This document shows, piece by piece, positions 54,107-62,776 of a stretch of DNA of 64,000 bases. The notes under the pieces are model-generated. The model worked only from the letters and a program-made list of their open reading frames with translations, did no database searches and was not told the DNA's origin. Position numbers and translations under genes: made by a program. Origin of the DNA: Massilia sp. YIM B02443 (GTDB lineage Bacteria > Pseudomonadota > Gammaproteobacteria > Burkholderiales > Burkholderiaceae_D); assembly GCF_030411955.1 (NCBI RefSeq), contig NZ_JASNRA010000016.1, positions 51,939 to 115,938 of the forward strand, read 5' to 3'. Each line of letters begins with the position of its first letter. Positions within the stretch are counted from its first letter, which is position 1.

Positions 54107-55177
54107 ATGCAGCATTTCCGCTGGTCGTTCATCGTCACCATCGTCTTGATGGCCCTGGCCGGCTGGTGGGGGTACGAGCACCGCGGCATGGCCGGCCTGC
54201 TGCAGGCGCTGTGGATCACCGCCATCCTCGGGGTGCTGGAAGTGTCGCTTTCTTTCGACAATGCCGTCGTCAACGCCTCGGTGCTGAAGCACTGGAACGA
54301 ATTCTGGCGCAAGCTGTTCCTCACGGTCGGCATCCTGGTGGCGGTGTTCGGCATGCGGCTGCTGTTCCCGCTGGTGATCGTGGCCGTGGCGACCGGCCTC
54401 GGCCTGGTCGACGTCTGGCACATGGCGATCGAGAACCCGAACGAATACTCGCGCCACCTGACCGAGCACCATGCCGAGGTGGCGGCCTTCGGCGGCGCCT
54501 TCCTGGCGCTGGTGTTCCTGAACTTCCTGTTCGACGAAGAAAAGGAACTGCACTGGCTGGGCTGGATCGAGGAAAAGATGGGCCAGTACGGCACCGGCGG
54601 CCTCGCCGTATTGATCACCCTGCTCGGCGTGCTGGCCTCGATGAGCCTGATGCCGCCCGAGCGCAAGCTGGCGGTGCTGCTGGCCGGCGTGGTCGGGGTG
54701 CTGGTGTATATCGGCGTGCAGTGGCTCAGCGGCCTGCTGGAAGAAAAGGAAGAAGACCCGTCGGTCGGGGCCATGATCTCGCAGGGCAGCATTGGCGGCT
54801 TCCTGTACCTGGAAGTGCTGGATGCGTCGTTCAGTTTCGACGGCGTGATCGGGGCGTTCGCCATCACCAACGACGTGGTGATCATCATGCTGGGCCTGGC
54901 GATCGGCGCCATGTTCGTGCGTTCCATGACGGTGTTCCTGGTCTACAAGGGTACGCTGCAGCAGTTCGTCTATCTCGAGCACGGGGCGCACTACGCGATT
55001 GGCATCCTGGCGCTGATCATGTTCCTCGGCGTGCACTATCACATTCCCGAGTGGTTCACCGGGCTGTCGGGGCTGGCCTTCATCCTGGTGTCGCTGTGGT
55101 CGTCGGTGCGCTACCGGCGGCGCATGGAGGCCGGGGAAGCCGCGGGCGGCGTCGAGACGGCGGGCGGCGTGCACTAA
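54107..55177 (+). CDS. DUF475 (TerC-like) integral membrane protein
   Basis: A 356-residue protein with about nine membrane helices. EVSLSFDNAVVNASVLKHW near residue 48 and EVLDASFSFDGVIGAFAIT near residue 240 are the two symmetric Asp/Asn-containing motifs of the TerC/DUF475 superfamily, thought to bind or move metal ions. The start is decided by AAGGAGT eight bases upstream. A cytosolic charged tail ends the protein. No yybP-ykoY manganese riboswitch is visible upstream. Confidence 0.92.
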   Translation: MQHFRWSFIVTIVLMALAGWWGYEHRGMAGLLQALWITAILGVLEVSLSFDNAVVNASVLKHWNEFWRKLFLTVGILVAVFGMRLLFPLVIVAVATGLGLVDVWHMAIENPNEYSRHLTEHHAEVAAFGGAFLALVFLNFLFDEEKELHWLGWIEEKMGQYGTGGLAVLITLLGVLASMSLMPPERKLAVLLAGVVGVLVYIGVQWLSGLLEEKEEDPSVGAMISQGSIGGFLYLEVLDASFSFDGVIGAFAITNDVVIIMLGLAIGAMFVRSMTVFLVYKGTLQQFVYLEHGAHYAIGILALIMFLGVHYHIPEWFTGLSGLAFILVSLWSSVRYRRRMEAGEAAGGVETAGGVH

Positions 55178-55317
55178 GGCGTGAATTGATTCCGGAACAG
55201 ATATCCGACACGGCGGTTTGCTAACCGGCGCGGCCATGGCAGAATGGGCGCGCGGCGCCCCCGGCGCTGCCATTTTCGCTGCCATCCCGACCACCACTTA
55301 GGAATCACCGCCCCACC

Positions 55318-55767
55318 ATGCCGACCACTTCGTCCAAGCGCATCACCGCCCTGCTGCTGTCCGTCATCGCCATCGTTGCCGTCCTGGGCAGCCTGTACAC
55401 CTGGTTCACGCTGAACTGGTCGTATTCCGAAGGCGACCGTGCCGGCTACCTGCAGTCGTTCTCGAAGAAGGGCTGGCTGTGCAAGACCTGGGAAGGCGAT
55501 ATCCTGCTGTCGAGCATGCCGGGCGCGATTCCGGAGCGCTTCGCGTTCACGGTGCGCGACGATGCGGTGGCCAAGCAACTGAACAGCAATATCGGTCGCC
55601 GGGTGCAGGTGTCGTACCAGCAGCACAAGGGTGTGCCGACCTCGTGCTTTGGGGATACCGAGTATTTCGTCAAGGGCGTGGTGACGGGGCCGGTGAATCC
55701 GGTGTCGCCGAGCGAAGCAAGTGGGGCGGTGCAAGCGCCGGCGGCGCCAGCTCAGTCTGCACAATAA
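55318..55767 (+). CDS. Conserved hypothetical single-pass protein, 149 aa
   Basis: A small protein with one N-terminal membrane helix (ITALLLSVIAIVAVLGSLYTWF) and an exposed domain that includes WSYSEGDRAGYLQSFSKKGWLCKTWEGD and VQVSYQQHKGVPTSCFGDTEYFV. Two cysteines could pair. The type is common in betaproteobacteria and is sometimes mislabelled as 6-phosphogluconate dehydrogenase; nothing here supports that. The C-terminus is Ala/Pro rich. A palindromic repeat follows within ten bases. Confidence 0.8.
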   Translation: MPTTSSKRITALLLSVIAIVAVLGSLYTWFTLNWSYSEGDRAGYLQSFSKKGWLCKTWEGDILLSSMPGAIPERFAFTVRDDAVAKQLNSNIGRRVQVSYQQHKGVPTSCFGDTEYFVKGVVTGPVNPVSPSEASGAVQAPAAPAQSAQ

Positions 55768-55772
55768 ACCGA

Positions 55773-55876
55773 CGTCATTCCCGCGAAGGCGGGAATCCAA
55801 GTTTGCGTGCGGACCGACTACGCTTGATTTGATTGGCACGCGACGAACTTGGGTTCCCGCCTTCGCGGGAACGACG
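55773..55876. repeat. Second paired palindromic (REP/dRS3-like) element
   Basis: Arms at 55773-55803 and 55846-55876 are inverted copies with two differences, around a 42-base centre. Those two changes (A to G and T to C) keep the inner hairpin paired: ATTCCC/GGGAAT in one arm, GTTCCC/GGGAAC in the other. It sits at the 3' ends of two convergent genes. Confidence 0.9.
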
Positions 55877-55902
55877 GTATTCAGGTCGCAGGCCACACCG
55901 CC

Positions 55903-58302
55903 TTACTGATCCAGCTTGCGCTGAGCCGCCACCACTTCCGCCAGCCTGGCCGCCGCCTGCGCGGCCGACGATTCCGCCGCCCTCGCCTGCGACTGCTTGA
56001 AGCGTCCCAGCACTTCGCGCGTCAAATCCGCCGAGATGGAACGCTGCCCGGCTTCCTGGCGCCGCTCGCCGATCACCCGTTCGGTCGCCGCCAGTTCGGC
56101 CGCCTGTTCGTCCTGGCGCTTGCTTTCCAGGTTCACCAGGTGCTTGCGCGCGTCGGCCATCTGCTGCGTGGCTTGCGCCGACTTGCGCTGCATCTCGGCG
56201 TGCGCCTGGGCGTGCTCCAGCAGCACCCGCTGGGCTTCGCGCTTGTCGACCGCGGCCTGCATCGCGGCCTGCTCCACCAGTTCGCGCTCGCGCGCCAGGT
56301 GCGCCTGTTCTTCCTCGGCTTCGGCGCGCGCCTGCGCGGCCTGGGCTGCGGCCTGCTCCGAGGCCAGGCGCGCCGCCGCCGCTTCGTTGGCGCGGGCGTC
56401 GGCCGCGGCCTGCTGGCGCTGGGCGGCCAGCTTGCGTTCGACCAGGGCCAGCGCCTCGCGCGCGGCCTGGGTCGCTTCGCGCTCGGAGGCGATCGCCTGT
56501 TCGGTCAGCTGCACCTGCTGGCGCTCGACCTCGACCCGCTCGGCCTGGGCCGCCGCCAGTTCGGCCGCGCGCCGGGTCTGCGCCTGCTGGGCCGCTGCGG
56601 CCGCTTCGGCTTGCGCCGCTTCTTCGATCGCGGCGTCGGCCTGCGCCTGCTGCGCTTCCCATGCCGCGCGCTGGGCCGCCTCCAGGCGCTGCTCGGCCTC
56701 GGCCTGCCTGCGCAGCGCTTCGGCCGTCGCCTGTTCCGCTTCGATACGCGCCTGCGCGGCCAGCGTCAGGGAACGCTCGACCGCCTGCTTTTGTTCCAAC
56801 TGCGCCAGCGCCGCCGCTTCGGCTTCAAGCCGTTCGCGTTCGGCCTGGGCCAACGCTTCGGCTTCAACGCGGCGCTGCTCGGCCAGTTCGGCCGCCTGGC
56901 GTTGCAGTTCGGCGCGCTCGGTGTCCAGCGCCAGCGCAGCCGCTTCGGCTTCGTTCTGCGCCGCCAGCGCGTCGGCTGCGGCCTGCGCCTGCTCGGCGCG
57001 TGCTGCGGCCAGCGCCCGTTCGCGCTCCTGTTCTTCCTGCTCGTGCAGGGCTGCCGCCTGCGCCGCTTCGTCGGCCGCCATGCGGTCGCGCGCGGCGTTC
57101 GCCGCCTGCGCTTCGGCCTCGAGCCGCGCCTGGCTCTGCATGCCGGCTTCTTCCTCGACGCGCGCGCGGTCCTCGGACACGTCCAGCAGCTTGCGGTCGG
57201 CCTCGATGCGGGCCTCGGTCGCGGCCATGATGCGCACTTCAGCGTCGCGCCGCGCCTCGGCGCTGCTGGCCGCCATCTGCTCCATCCGCGCGCGGTGGGT
57301 GGCGGCGTCGCGCAATTCCTTCTCGGTCTGCAGGCGCATGCGCAGCGATTGCGCCGCGACCCGCTCGGATTCGGCCTGGGCCAGCGCGATCGCTTCGCGT
57401 TCCTGTTCGATGTGGGCAAACGCGCGCGCTTCTTCCAGCGCGCGCGCTTCGGCCGCGGCGCGCTGGAAGGCCGAGGTGAGCGCCACCTGGTCGGCGCGCT
57501 CGCGCTGCAGCGTCAGTTCCAGCGCTTCGGCTTCGGCCTGGGCCAGCTTCTCGGCGGTCTGGCGCGCGGCTTTTTCGGCGCGTTCGCGCTCGCGCGCCAG
57601 GATCGCGATGCGGGCGTCGGCGCTGGCGTTGTGCAGCACTTCTTCCTTGGCCGCCGCCACCGCCGCCATCCGTTCGGCCGCCTGCAGGCGCGCCTGTTCG
57701 GTTTGCAGCACCAGGTCGTCGGCGGCGCGCGCGGCCTTGGCCGCCAGTTCGGCCTCGGCCTCGATCTGGACCGTGGCGCGGCGCCGCGCTTCTTCTTCGC
57801 TGCGCACGCGCGCCTCGGCCGCCAGCCGTACCTCGGTCTCGGTCTTGACGCGGGCGCGCAGCTCGGCGGTCTCTTGCCGGATCGCTTCCAGCCGCTCGCT
57901 CGAGGCCTGGGCCGCGGCGCGCAGCGAATCGAGGCGGTCGCGGTTGGCGGCGATCGCTTCTTCGGAGGCCTGGGAATTGGCCAGCGCCGCTGCCGCCGCT
58001 GCGGCGTCGAGCGCGGCGCGCTCCTCGGCCAGCGCACGGGCCTGGGCTTCGGCGTGGGCGCGGCTCTCGGCGGCCACATTGGCCTTGGCCTCGGCTTCGA
58101 CGCGCGCGATCGCTTCCTGGATCTCGCGCATCTCGAGCGGCTTGCGCTCGGCCGCCGCTCCGGCTGCAGCCCCGGCCGCAGCCGGACCGGCGGCCTGAGC
58201 CTGTGCCACGTCGGGCGCGGCAGGCGCCTCCGGCGGCCCATCCATGTGCGACAGGTCGATCATGAAGTCGTCATCGTCTGGCTTGGCTTGGTTCGGTTCC
58301 AT
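55903..58302 (-). CDS. Large Ala/Glu/Gln-rich coiled-coil protein, 799 aa
   Basis: Apart from an acidic N-terminus (PNQAKPDDDDFMIDLSHMDG) and an Ala/Pro linker, the whole chain is predicted helix: Ala, Glu, Arg and Gln make up most residues from about 60 to 799, with few Gly and Pro, and no Cys is seen in it. There is no signal peptide or membrane helix. The region reads as a continuous coiled coil with KLDQ at the end, perhaps a filament-forming or scaffold protein. The frame is open over 2.4 kb and the reverse frame is a Ser/Ala shadow. Function and family are unknown to me. Confidence 0.8.
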   Translation of the reverse strand: MEPNQAKPDDDDFMIDLSHMDGPPEAPAAPDVAQAQAAGPAAAGAAAGAAAERKPLEMREIQEAIARVEAEAKANVAAESRAHAEAQARALAEERAALDAAAAAAALANSQASEEAIAANRDRLDSLRAAAQASSERLEAIRQETAELRARVKTETEVRLAAEARVRSEEEARRRATVQIEAEAELAAKAARAADDLVLQTEQARLQAAERMAAVAAAKEEVLHNASADARIAILARERERAEKAARQTAEKLAQAEAEALELTLQRERADQVALTSAFQRAAAEARALEEARAFAHIEQEREAIALAQAESERVAAQSLRMRLQTEKELRDAATHRARMEQMAASSAEARRDAEVRIMAATEARIEADRKLLDVSEDRARVEEEAGMQSQARLEAEAQAANAARDRMAADEAAQAAALHEQEEQERERALAAARAEQAQAAADALAAQNEAEAAALALDTERAELQRQAAELAEQRRVEAEALAQAERERLEAEAAALAQLEQKQAVERSLTLAAQARIEAEQATAEALRRQAEAEQRLEAAQRAAWEAQQAQADAAIEEAAQAEAAAAAQQAQTRRAAELAAAQAERVEVERQQVQLTEQAIASEREATQAAREALALVERKLAAQRQQAAADARANEAAAARLASEQAAAQAAQARAEAEEEQAHLARERELVEQAAMQAAVDKREAQRVLLEHAQAHAEMQRKSAQATQQMADARKHLVNLESKRQDEQAAELAATERVIGERRQEAGQRSISADLTREVLGRFKQSQARAAESSAAQAAARLAEVVAAQRKLDQ

Positions 58303-58440
58303 GAAAGCTCTCGTTGGCGGCGATCCCGAAGATGGGATGTGTCGTGTCGATTATCCGGCAAAATTGCAAGGCATGCCACGCCGAACAGCGGGCGGCATCC
58401 CTGTCAGCTCGTCGGTTTGCGCTGCGTATTTACCGGTGTG

Positions 58441-59442
58441 TCATACCGGCCACAGCGGCGGCTCATCCATGAGCGCCACCTGCTCGCGCAGTTCCAGGAT
58501 CCGGTCCTGCCAGTAGCGCTGGGTATTGAACCAGGGGAAAGCGGCCGGGAACGCCGGATCGTCCCAGCGCATCGCCAGCCACGCCGCATAGTGGATCAGG
58601 CGCAGCGTGCGCAGCGCTTCGACCAGGTACAGCTGGCGCGGATGGAATTCGCAGAAGTCCTCGTAGCCGGCCAGCACGTCGCCCATCTGGCGCACCATCT
58701 CCTGGCGTTCGCCCGACAGCAGCATCCACAGGTCCTGCACCGCAGGCCCCATGCGGCTGTCGTCGAAGTCGACGAAGTGCGGCCCGTCCGGGGTCCACAG
58801 CACGTTGCCGCCGTGGCAGTCGCCGTGCAGGCGCAACAGCGGCAATTCGCCGGCGCGCTCGTAGCAGCGCGCCACGCCGTCCAGCGCCTGCTCCACTACG
58901 CTGGTCCAGGCCGGCAGCAGCTCGGGCGGCACGAAGCCGTGATTGCGCAGGTAGTCGAACGGTGCGCGCCCGAACGTCTGCGGGTCGAGCACCGGGCGCT
59001 GGGTATAGGCTCGCGCGGCGCCGACGGCGTGGATGCGGCCGATGAAGCGGCCAATCCACTCCAGCACCTCCGGCCGGTCGAGTTCGGGCGCGCGCCCGCC
59101 GCGGCTGGGGAAGACGGCGAAGCGGAAACCGGCGTGGCCGTGCAGCGTGCGGCCGTCGATCGTCAATGCCGGCACCGCCGGCACTTCCTGCTCCACCAGC
59201 TCGGCCACGAAGGCGTGTTCCTCGAGGATGGCGGCGTCGCTCCAGCGCTCGGGCCGATAGAACTTGACCACCACCGGCGCGCCTTCATCGAGGCCGGCGC
59301 GGTAGACCCGGTTCTCGTAGCTGTTCAGGGCCAGCAGGCGGCCGTCGGCATGCAGGCCGACCCTGTCGAGGGCGTCGAGCACGGTGGCCGGGTCGAGCCG
59401 GGCGAACGGGTGGGCTTGCGCAGTGGTGTCGTCGATATCCAT
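58441..59442 (-). CDS. srkA: Stress response kinase A (YihE)
   Basis: A 333-residue serine/threonine kinase of the aminoglycoside phosphotransferase fold. LNSYENRVYRAG starts the nucleotide loop, VVVKFYRPERWSD gives the lysine, LHGDCHGGNVLW is the catalytic loop with Asp, and FVDFDDSRMGPAVQDLWMLL is the metal-binding DFD segment. From memory the sequence tracks E. coli SrkA, which counters Cpx/MazEF-linked cell death. The first ATG of this frame with full homology is at 59442; an alternative start 20 codons upstream has no matching sequence. Confidence 0.93.
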   Translation of the reverse strand: MDIDDTTAQAHPFARLDPATVLDALDRVGLHADGRLLALNSYENRVYRAGLDEGAPVVVKFYRPERWSDAAILEEHAFVAELVEQEVPAVPALTIDGRTLHGHAGFRFAVFPSRGGRAPELDRPEVLEWIGRFIGRIHAVGAARAYTQRPVLDPQTFGRAPFDYLRNHGFVPPELLPAWTSVVEQALDGVARCYERAGELPLLRLHGDCHGGNVLWTPDGPHFVDFDDSRMGPAVQDLWMLLSGERQEMVRQMGDVLAGYEDFCEFHPRQLYLVEALRTLRLIHYAAWLAMRWDDPAFPAAFPWFNTQRYWQDRILELREQVALMDEPPLWPV

Positions 59443-59599
59443 GCCCGCATTGTACGGTGGCGCACGCGAAACCGCGAATGACCCGATTTCCATCATGCTG
59501 AGTTCGTTCACGCACTGAACGTGCATGTTTAACAAGGTCTCATGTCATCAACGTAAGCCGACGCAGTCGCGTGCGCTACGAAATACCGAAAGGAAGAAC

Positions 59600-60640
59600 A
59601 TGAAGAAATCGCTGACCCTGACCGTCGCCGCCGTCGCCGCCGGCCTGCTGTGCGGTGTCGCCATCGCCCAGAACGCCCAACCGCCGAAGGCCGAGCCGAA
59701 CATGCAGAAAGTGCTGGACGCCATGGCCACCCTGAAGCCTAAGCCGATCGAGACCCTGTCGCCGGAAGAAGCGCGCAAGCAGCCGACCCCGGCCGACGCG
59801 GTCAAGAAACTGCTGGCCGACGCGGGCAAGAGCAGCGCGCCGCAAGACGGCGTCACCATGAAGACCATGTCGGTCCAGGGCAAGGGCGGCAGCTTCCCGG
59901 TGCACGTCTTCACGCCGGAAGGCAAGGGCCCGTTCCCGGTCGTGGTGTACTACCACGGCGGCGGCTTCGTGATCGCCGACACCAAGGTCTATGAGTCGTC
60001 GGTGCGCGCGCTGGCCAAGGGCGCCAAGGCGGTCGTGGTCTCGGCCGACTACCGCCGCGCGCCGGAGCACAAGTTCCCGACCCAGACCGAGGATGCATTC
60101 GCCGCCTACCAGTGGGCGATCGCCCACGCCAAGGACATCAACGGCGACGCCACCCGCGTGGCCGTGGCCGGCGAGTCGGCCGGCGGCAACCTGGCGACCG
60201 TGGTGTCGATGATGGCGCGCGACCAGAAGGTGCAGATGCCGGTGCACCAGCTGCTGGTCTACCCGGTGGTGAACGACGACATGAACAACGAGTCGTACAA
60301 GAAGAACGCCAACGCCAAGCCGCTCAACAAGCCGATGATGGCATGGTTCTTCAAGCACTACGGCGCCGATCCGAAGAACCCGTACGCGCTGCCGATGAAG
60401 GCGACCTCGCTGAAAGGTTTGCCGCCGGCGACCGTGATCACGGCCGAGATCGACCCGCTGATGACCGAGGGCAAGGCCTATGCCGACCGCCTGCAGAAGG
60501 AAGGCGTGGCCGTGAACTACAAGCATTACACGGGCGTGACCCACGAATTCTTCGGCATGGGCGCGGTGGTGCCGAAGGCCAAGGAAGCGAACGATTTCGC
60601 GACCGGCGAGCTGACCAAGGCATTCAACGCCAAACGCTGA
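59600..60640 (+). CDS. Secreted alpha/beta hydrolase, HSL (family IV) esterase type
   Basis: A 346-residue protein with a signal peptide cut after AIA (about residue 22). The oxyanion motif HGGGF lies near residue 120, the nucleophile elbow GESAGG near 192, the acid in EIDPLMTEG near 290 and the histidine in HEFFGM near 320. This is the hormone-sensitive-lipase-like esterase group. A KKNANAKPLNKPMM segment is the usual cap region. AAAGGAAG precedes the ATG. A terminator follows. Natural substrate unknown; short-chain esters or lactones are typical. Confidence 0.9.
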   Translation: MKKSLTLTVAAVAAGLLCGVAIAQNAQPPKAEPNMQKVLDAMATLKPKPIETLSPEEARKQPTPADAVKKLLADAGKSSAPQDGVTMKTMSVQGKGGSFPVHVFTPEGKGPFPVVVYYHGGGFVIADTKVYESSVRALAKGAKAVVVSADYRRAPEHKFPTQTEDAFAAYQWAIAHAKDINGDATRVAVAGESAGGNLATVVSMMARDQKVQMPVHQLLVYPVVNDDMNNESYKKNANAKPLNKPMMAWFFKHYGADPKNPYALPMKATSLKGLPPATVITAEIDPLMTEGKAYADRLQKEGVAVNYKHYTGVTHEFFGMGAVVPKAKEANDFATGELTKAFNAKR

Positions 60641-60661
60641 TCCCCTGTTGATGGCAACGTG

Positions 60662-60694
60662 AAGACGCCGGGCCGGTCCCGGCGTCTTTCATTT
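60662..60694 (+). terminator. Intrinsic terminator of the esterase gene
   Basis: An 11-bp stem AAGACGCCGGG / CCCGGCGTCTT with a 5-base loop and TTTCATTT downstream, 20 bases after the stop. Confidence 0.8.
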
Positions 60695-60790
60695 GCAGCG
60701 CATGTTTTTCGTGCTCGCGCGGGTCGCAGGCGTTACACTGGCGCCTTGAATGCAACAAGCGACGCAACAAGCCCACTTATTTAGATTCCC

Positions 60791-61483
60791 ATGCATCTCG
60801 AACAACCCCTTTCCGAAAAAGAATTCGACGACCTCGACCAGTTCCTGTTATCCGACCGTTGCTCCGACGACGCGATGACGATGGACACCCTGCACGGCTA
60901 CCTGACCGCGATCGCGATCGGCCCGGAAACCATCATGCCGGCCGAGTGGCTGCCGCTGGTCTGGGGCGAGGACGAAGCGGCCGCGCCAAAGTGGAAGAAC
61001 AAGAAAGAAGAAGAAAAGATCATCAACCTGATCATGCGCTTCATGAACGAAGTCTTGATTACGTTCGAGGTCTCGCCCAAGGAATTCGAGCCGCTCTACT
61101 GCGAGCACGAATTCGAGGGCAAGACCCTGATCGACCCCGAAGCCTGGTGCTGGGGCTTCTGGGAAGGCGTGGAACTGCGCGCCGAGGCGTGGGAACGGAT
61201 CTGGGATTCGGAAGTCGCTGAACTGATCCGCCCGGTCTACCTGCTCGGCGCCGACGAGATCGAGGAAGAAGAACTGAAGGAAGTCGACGACCCGGTCAAG
61301 GTGCACGGGCTGGCGCTGGAAATCGAAGCCAACATCCCGGCCATCTACCGCTACTGGCTGCCGCTGCGCAAGGGCGCGGTCGAGACGGTCAAGCGCGAAG
61401 AGCCGAAGGTCGGCCGCAACGACGACTGCCCTTGCGGCAGCGGCAAGAAGTACAAGAAGTGTTGCGGGGCTGACGCGGCGTAA
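60791..61483 (+). CDS. UPF0149 (YecA/YgfB-like) protein with SEC-C zinc motif
   Basis: A 230-residue acidic protein. The UPF0149 helical domain (about 10-190) contains [31 protein letters not shown] and long Glu/Lys helices. The SEC-C motif at the very end ([20 protein letters not shown]) binds zinc and is shared with SecA tails, which suggests ribosome or SecB contact. YecA of E. coli binds ribosomes through this motif. It is a single gene followed by an inverted repeat at the convergent border. Confidence 0.92.
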   Translation: MHLEQPLSEKEFDDLDQFLLSDRCSDDAMTMDTLHGYLTAIAIGPETIMPAEWLPLVWGEDEAAAPKWKNKKEEEKIINLIMRFMNEVLITFEVSPKEFEPLYCEHEFEGKTLIDPEAWCWGFWEGVELRAEAWERIWDSEVAELIRPVYLLGADEIEEEELKEVDDPVKVHGLALEIEANIPAIYRYWLPLRKGAVETVKREEPKVGRNDDCPCGSGKKYKKCCGADAA

Positions 61484-61488
61484 CGTCC

Positions 61489-61521
61489 CGTAGGGTTTGC
61501 GGCTGGGCCGCCAACCCTACG
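61489..61521. repeat. Inverted repeat at convergent gene ends
   Basis: CGTAGGGTT and AACCCTACG flank a GGC..GCC core. No T-run, so probably a dispersed palindromic element that may also act as a transcript end. The outer edge GTAGGG is shared with the hairpin after ribE at 7230. Confidence 0.65.
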
Positions 61522-61522
61522 T

Positions 61523-62638
61523 TCAAACCACCCGCTCGATCCCCTGCAAGGCCTTGAGCATCTCCACCGGCCCGGCCATCCCCAGCAGCATTCCCGACCC
61601 ATCCACCACCGGCACCCGGGCCAGCCCATGGCGCGCGGCCAGCGCCGCCACCTCGGCCGCGGGCTCGGTCGCGGCCACCGCGATGCCGGTCGTGATCAGC
61701 TCGGCCACCCGCAGCGCCGCTTTTCTCCTGCCCAATACGTCGCGTGCCCAGGCGCCCAGCGTGCGCGTTTCGTGCTCGGACGCCGCCTGCAGCAGGCGCG
61801 CCTGGGTCAGGATGCCGAGCAGGCGCCCTTCCCCATCGACCACCGGCAAGGATGGAATCCGGTGCGCCAGCAGTTGCACGCGCGCATCGGCCAGCGCCAT
61901 CTCGGGGTGCAGGCGCGCCAGCGGCGGCACCGCGATGTCGCCCGCATGCAGGCGGCGCGCGCGCCTTTCGGCGGCATGGTGCTCGGCTTCGTGCACGATC
62001 GCGGCCAGGTCGTCGCGCGTGACGTCCAGCGCTTCGCCATATTCGGCCAGCGCGGCGTCGATGTCCTGGTCCTCGATCACGTCGGCCGGCTGCGCCGGCG
62101 CCGGCTTGTGCGGACGATGCGCGCCGGTCAGGCGGTTGTAGGCCAGCGCCGCCAGCACCAGCAGCACCGTATTCAGGCCCACCGGGGCAATTGCGAAACT
62201 CAGGCCCAGTTCGTGCACGGCCGGGCCGCCCAGCACCGCCGTCATCGCCGCCGCCCCGCCCGGCGGGTGCAGGCAGCGCAGCAGGAACATCATGGCGATC
62301 GCCAGGCCGCCGGCCAGCGGCGCGGCGAACATCGGGTCCGGCACCAGCTGGGCGCAGGCGGCGCCGGTCAGGGCCGACACCACGTTGCCGCCGATGACAG
62401 GCCACGGCTGCGCCAGCGGGCTGGCCGGGACGCAGAACAGCAGCACGGCCGAGGCGGCCATGGGCGCCACCAGCCAGGCGATATGGGCGTCGGGCGCCGT
62501 CCAGGCCAGCACTACCTGGCTGAGGACGCCGGACAGCATCAGGCCGACCAGGGCGCCGAAGGCGGCCCGGAGCTGGCCCGATGGCGGCAGGGCGACCGGG
62601 TGCGGACGCCGCAAAAGAGTGATTAAAGTCGTGAACAT
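61523..62638 (-). CDS. HPP family membrane protein with CBS-domain pair
   Basis: A 371-residue protein. About four membrane helices lie in the first 165 residues, with the family signature LHPPGGAAAMTAVLG near residue 130 and FCVPASPLAQPWPVIGGNVVSALTG. A soluble tail has two CBS motifs (HRIPSLPVVDGEGRLLGILT; HGLARVPVVDGSGMLLGM). HPP proteins are implicated in nitrite or anion transport, and the CBS pair would bind adenine nucleotides as a regulatory gate. The start at 62638 (FTTLITLLRRP) matches family N-termini. Upstream in-frame ATGs are possible. Confidence 0.9.
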   Translation of the reverse strand: MFTTLITLLRRPHPVALPPSGQLRAAFGALVGLMLSGVLSQVVLAWTAPDAHIAWLVAPMAASAVLLFCVPASPLAQPWPVIGGNVVSALTGAACAQLVPDPMFAAPLAGGLAIAMMFLLRCLHPPGGAAAMTAVLGGPAVHELGLSFAIAPVGLNTVLLVLAALAYNRLTGAHRPHKPAPAQPADVIEDQDIDAALAEYGEALDVTRDDLAAIVHEAEHHAAERRARRLHAGDIAVPPLARLHPEMALADARVQLLAHRIPSLPVVDGEGRLLGILTQARLLQAASEHETRTLGAWARDVLGRRKAALRVAELITTGIAVAATEPAAEVAALAARHGLARVPVVDGSGMLLGMAGPVEMLKALQGIERVV

Positions 62639-62776
62639 TGCACCAAGGCAGAGCGCGAAGAACGGCATTACAGCACATTTGCACGTTGCGAGTGCATGAC
62701 CCCGGTCATTTTGGTGCAAATTATGCGCCGCGCAAGTACGGCAACGGATGGGAGCGCGGCTGTGCAAGCGGCCAGG

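Noticed and set aside
59442..59460. Leaderless srkA transcript, from a TACAAT six bases before the ATG
   Set aside because: No acceptable -35 element; a single -10 match is not enough.
55849..59481. Plus-strand ORF of about 1200 codons opposite the coiled-coil gene and srkA
   Set aside because: It spans two genes and an intergenic gap, is Leu/Arg/Phe/Gly rich and lacks motifs, so it is composition driven.
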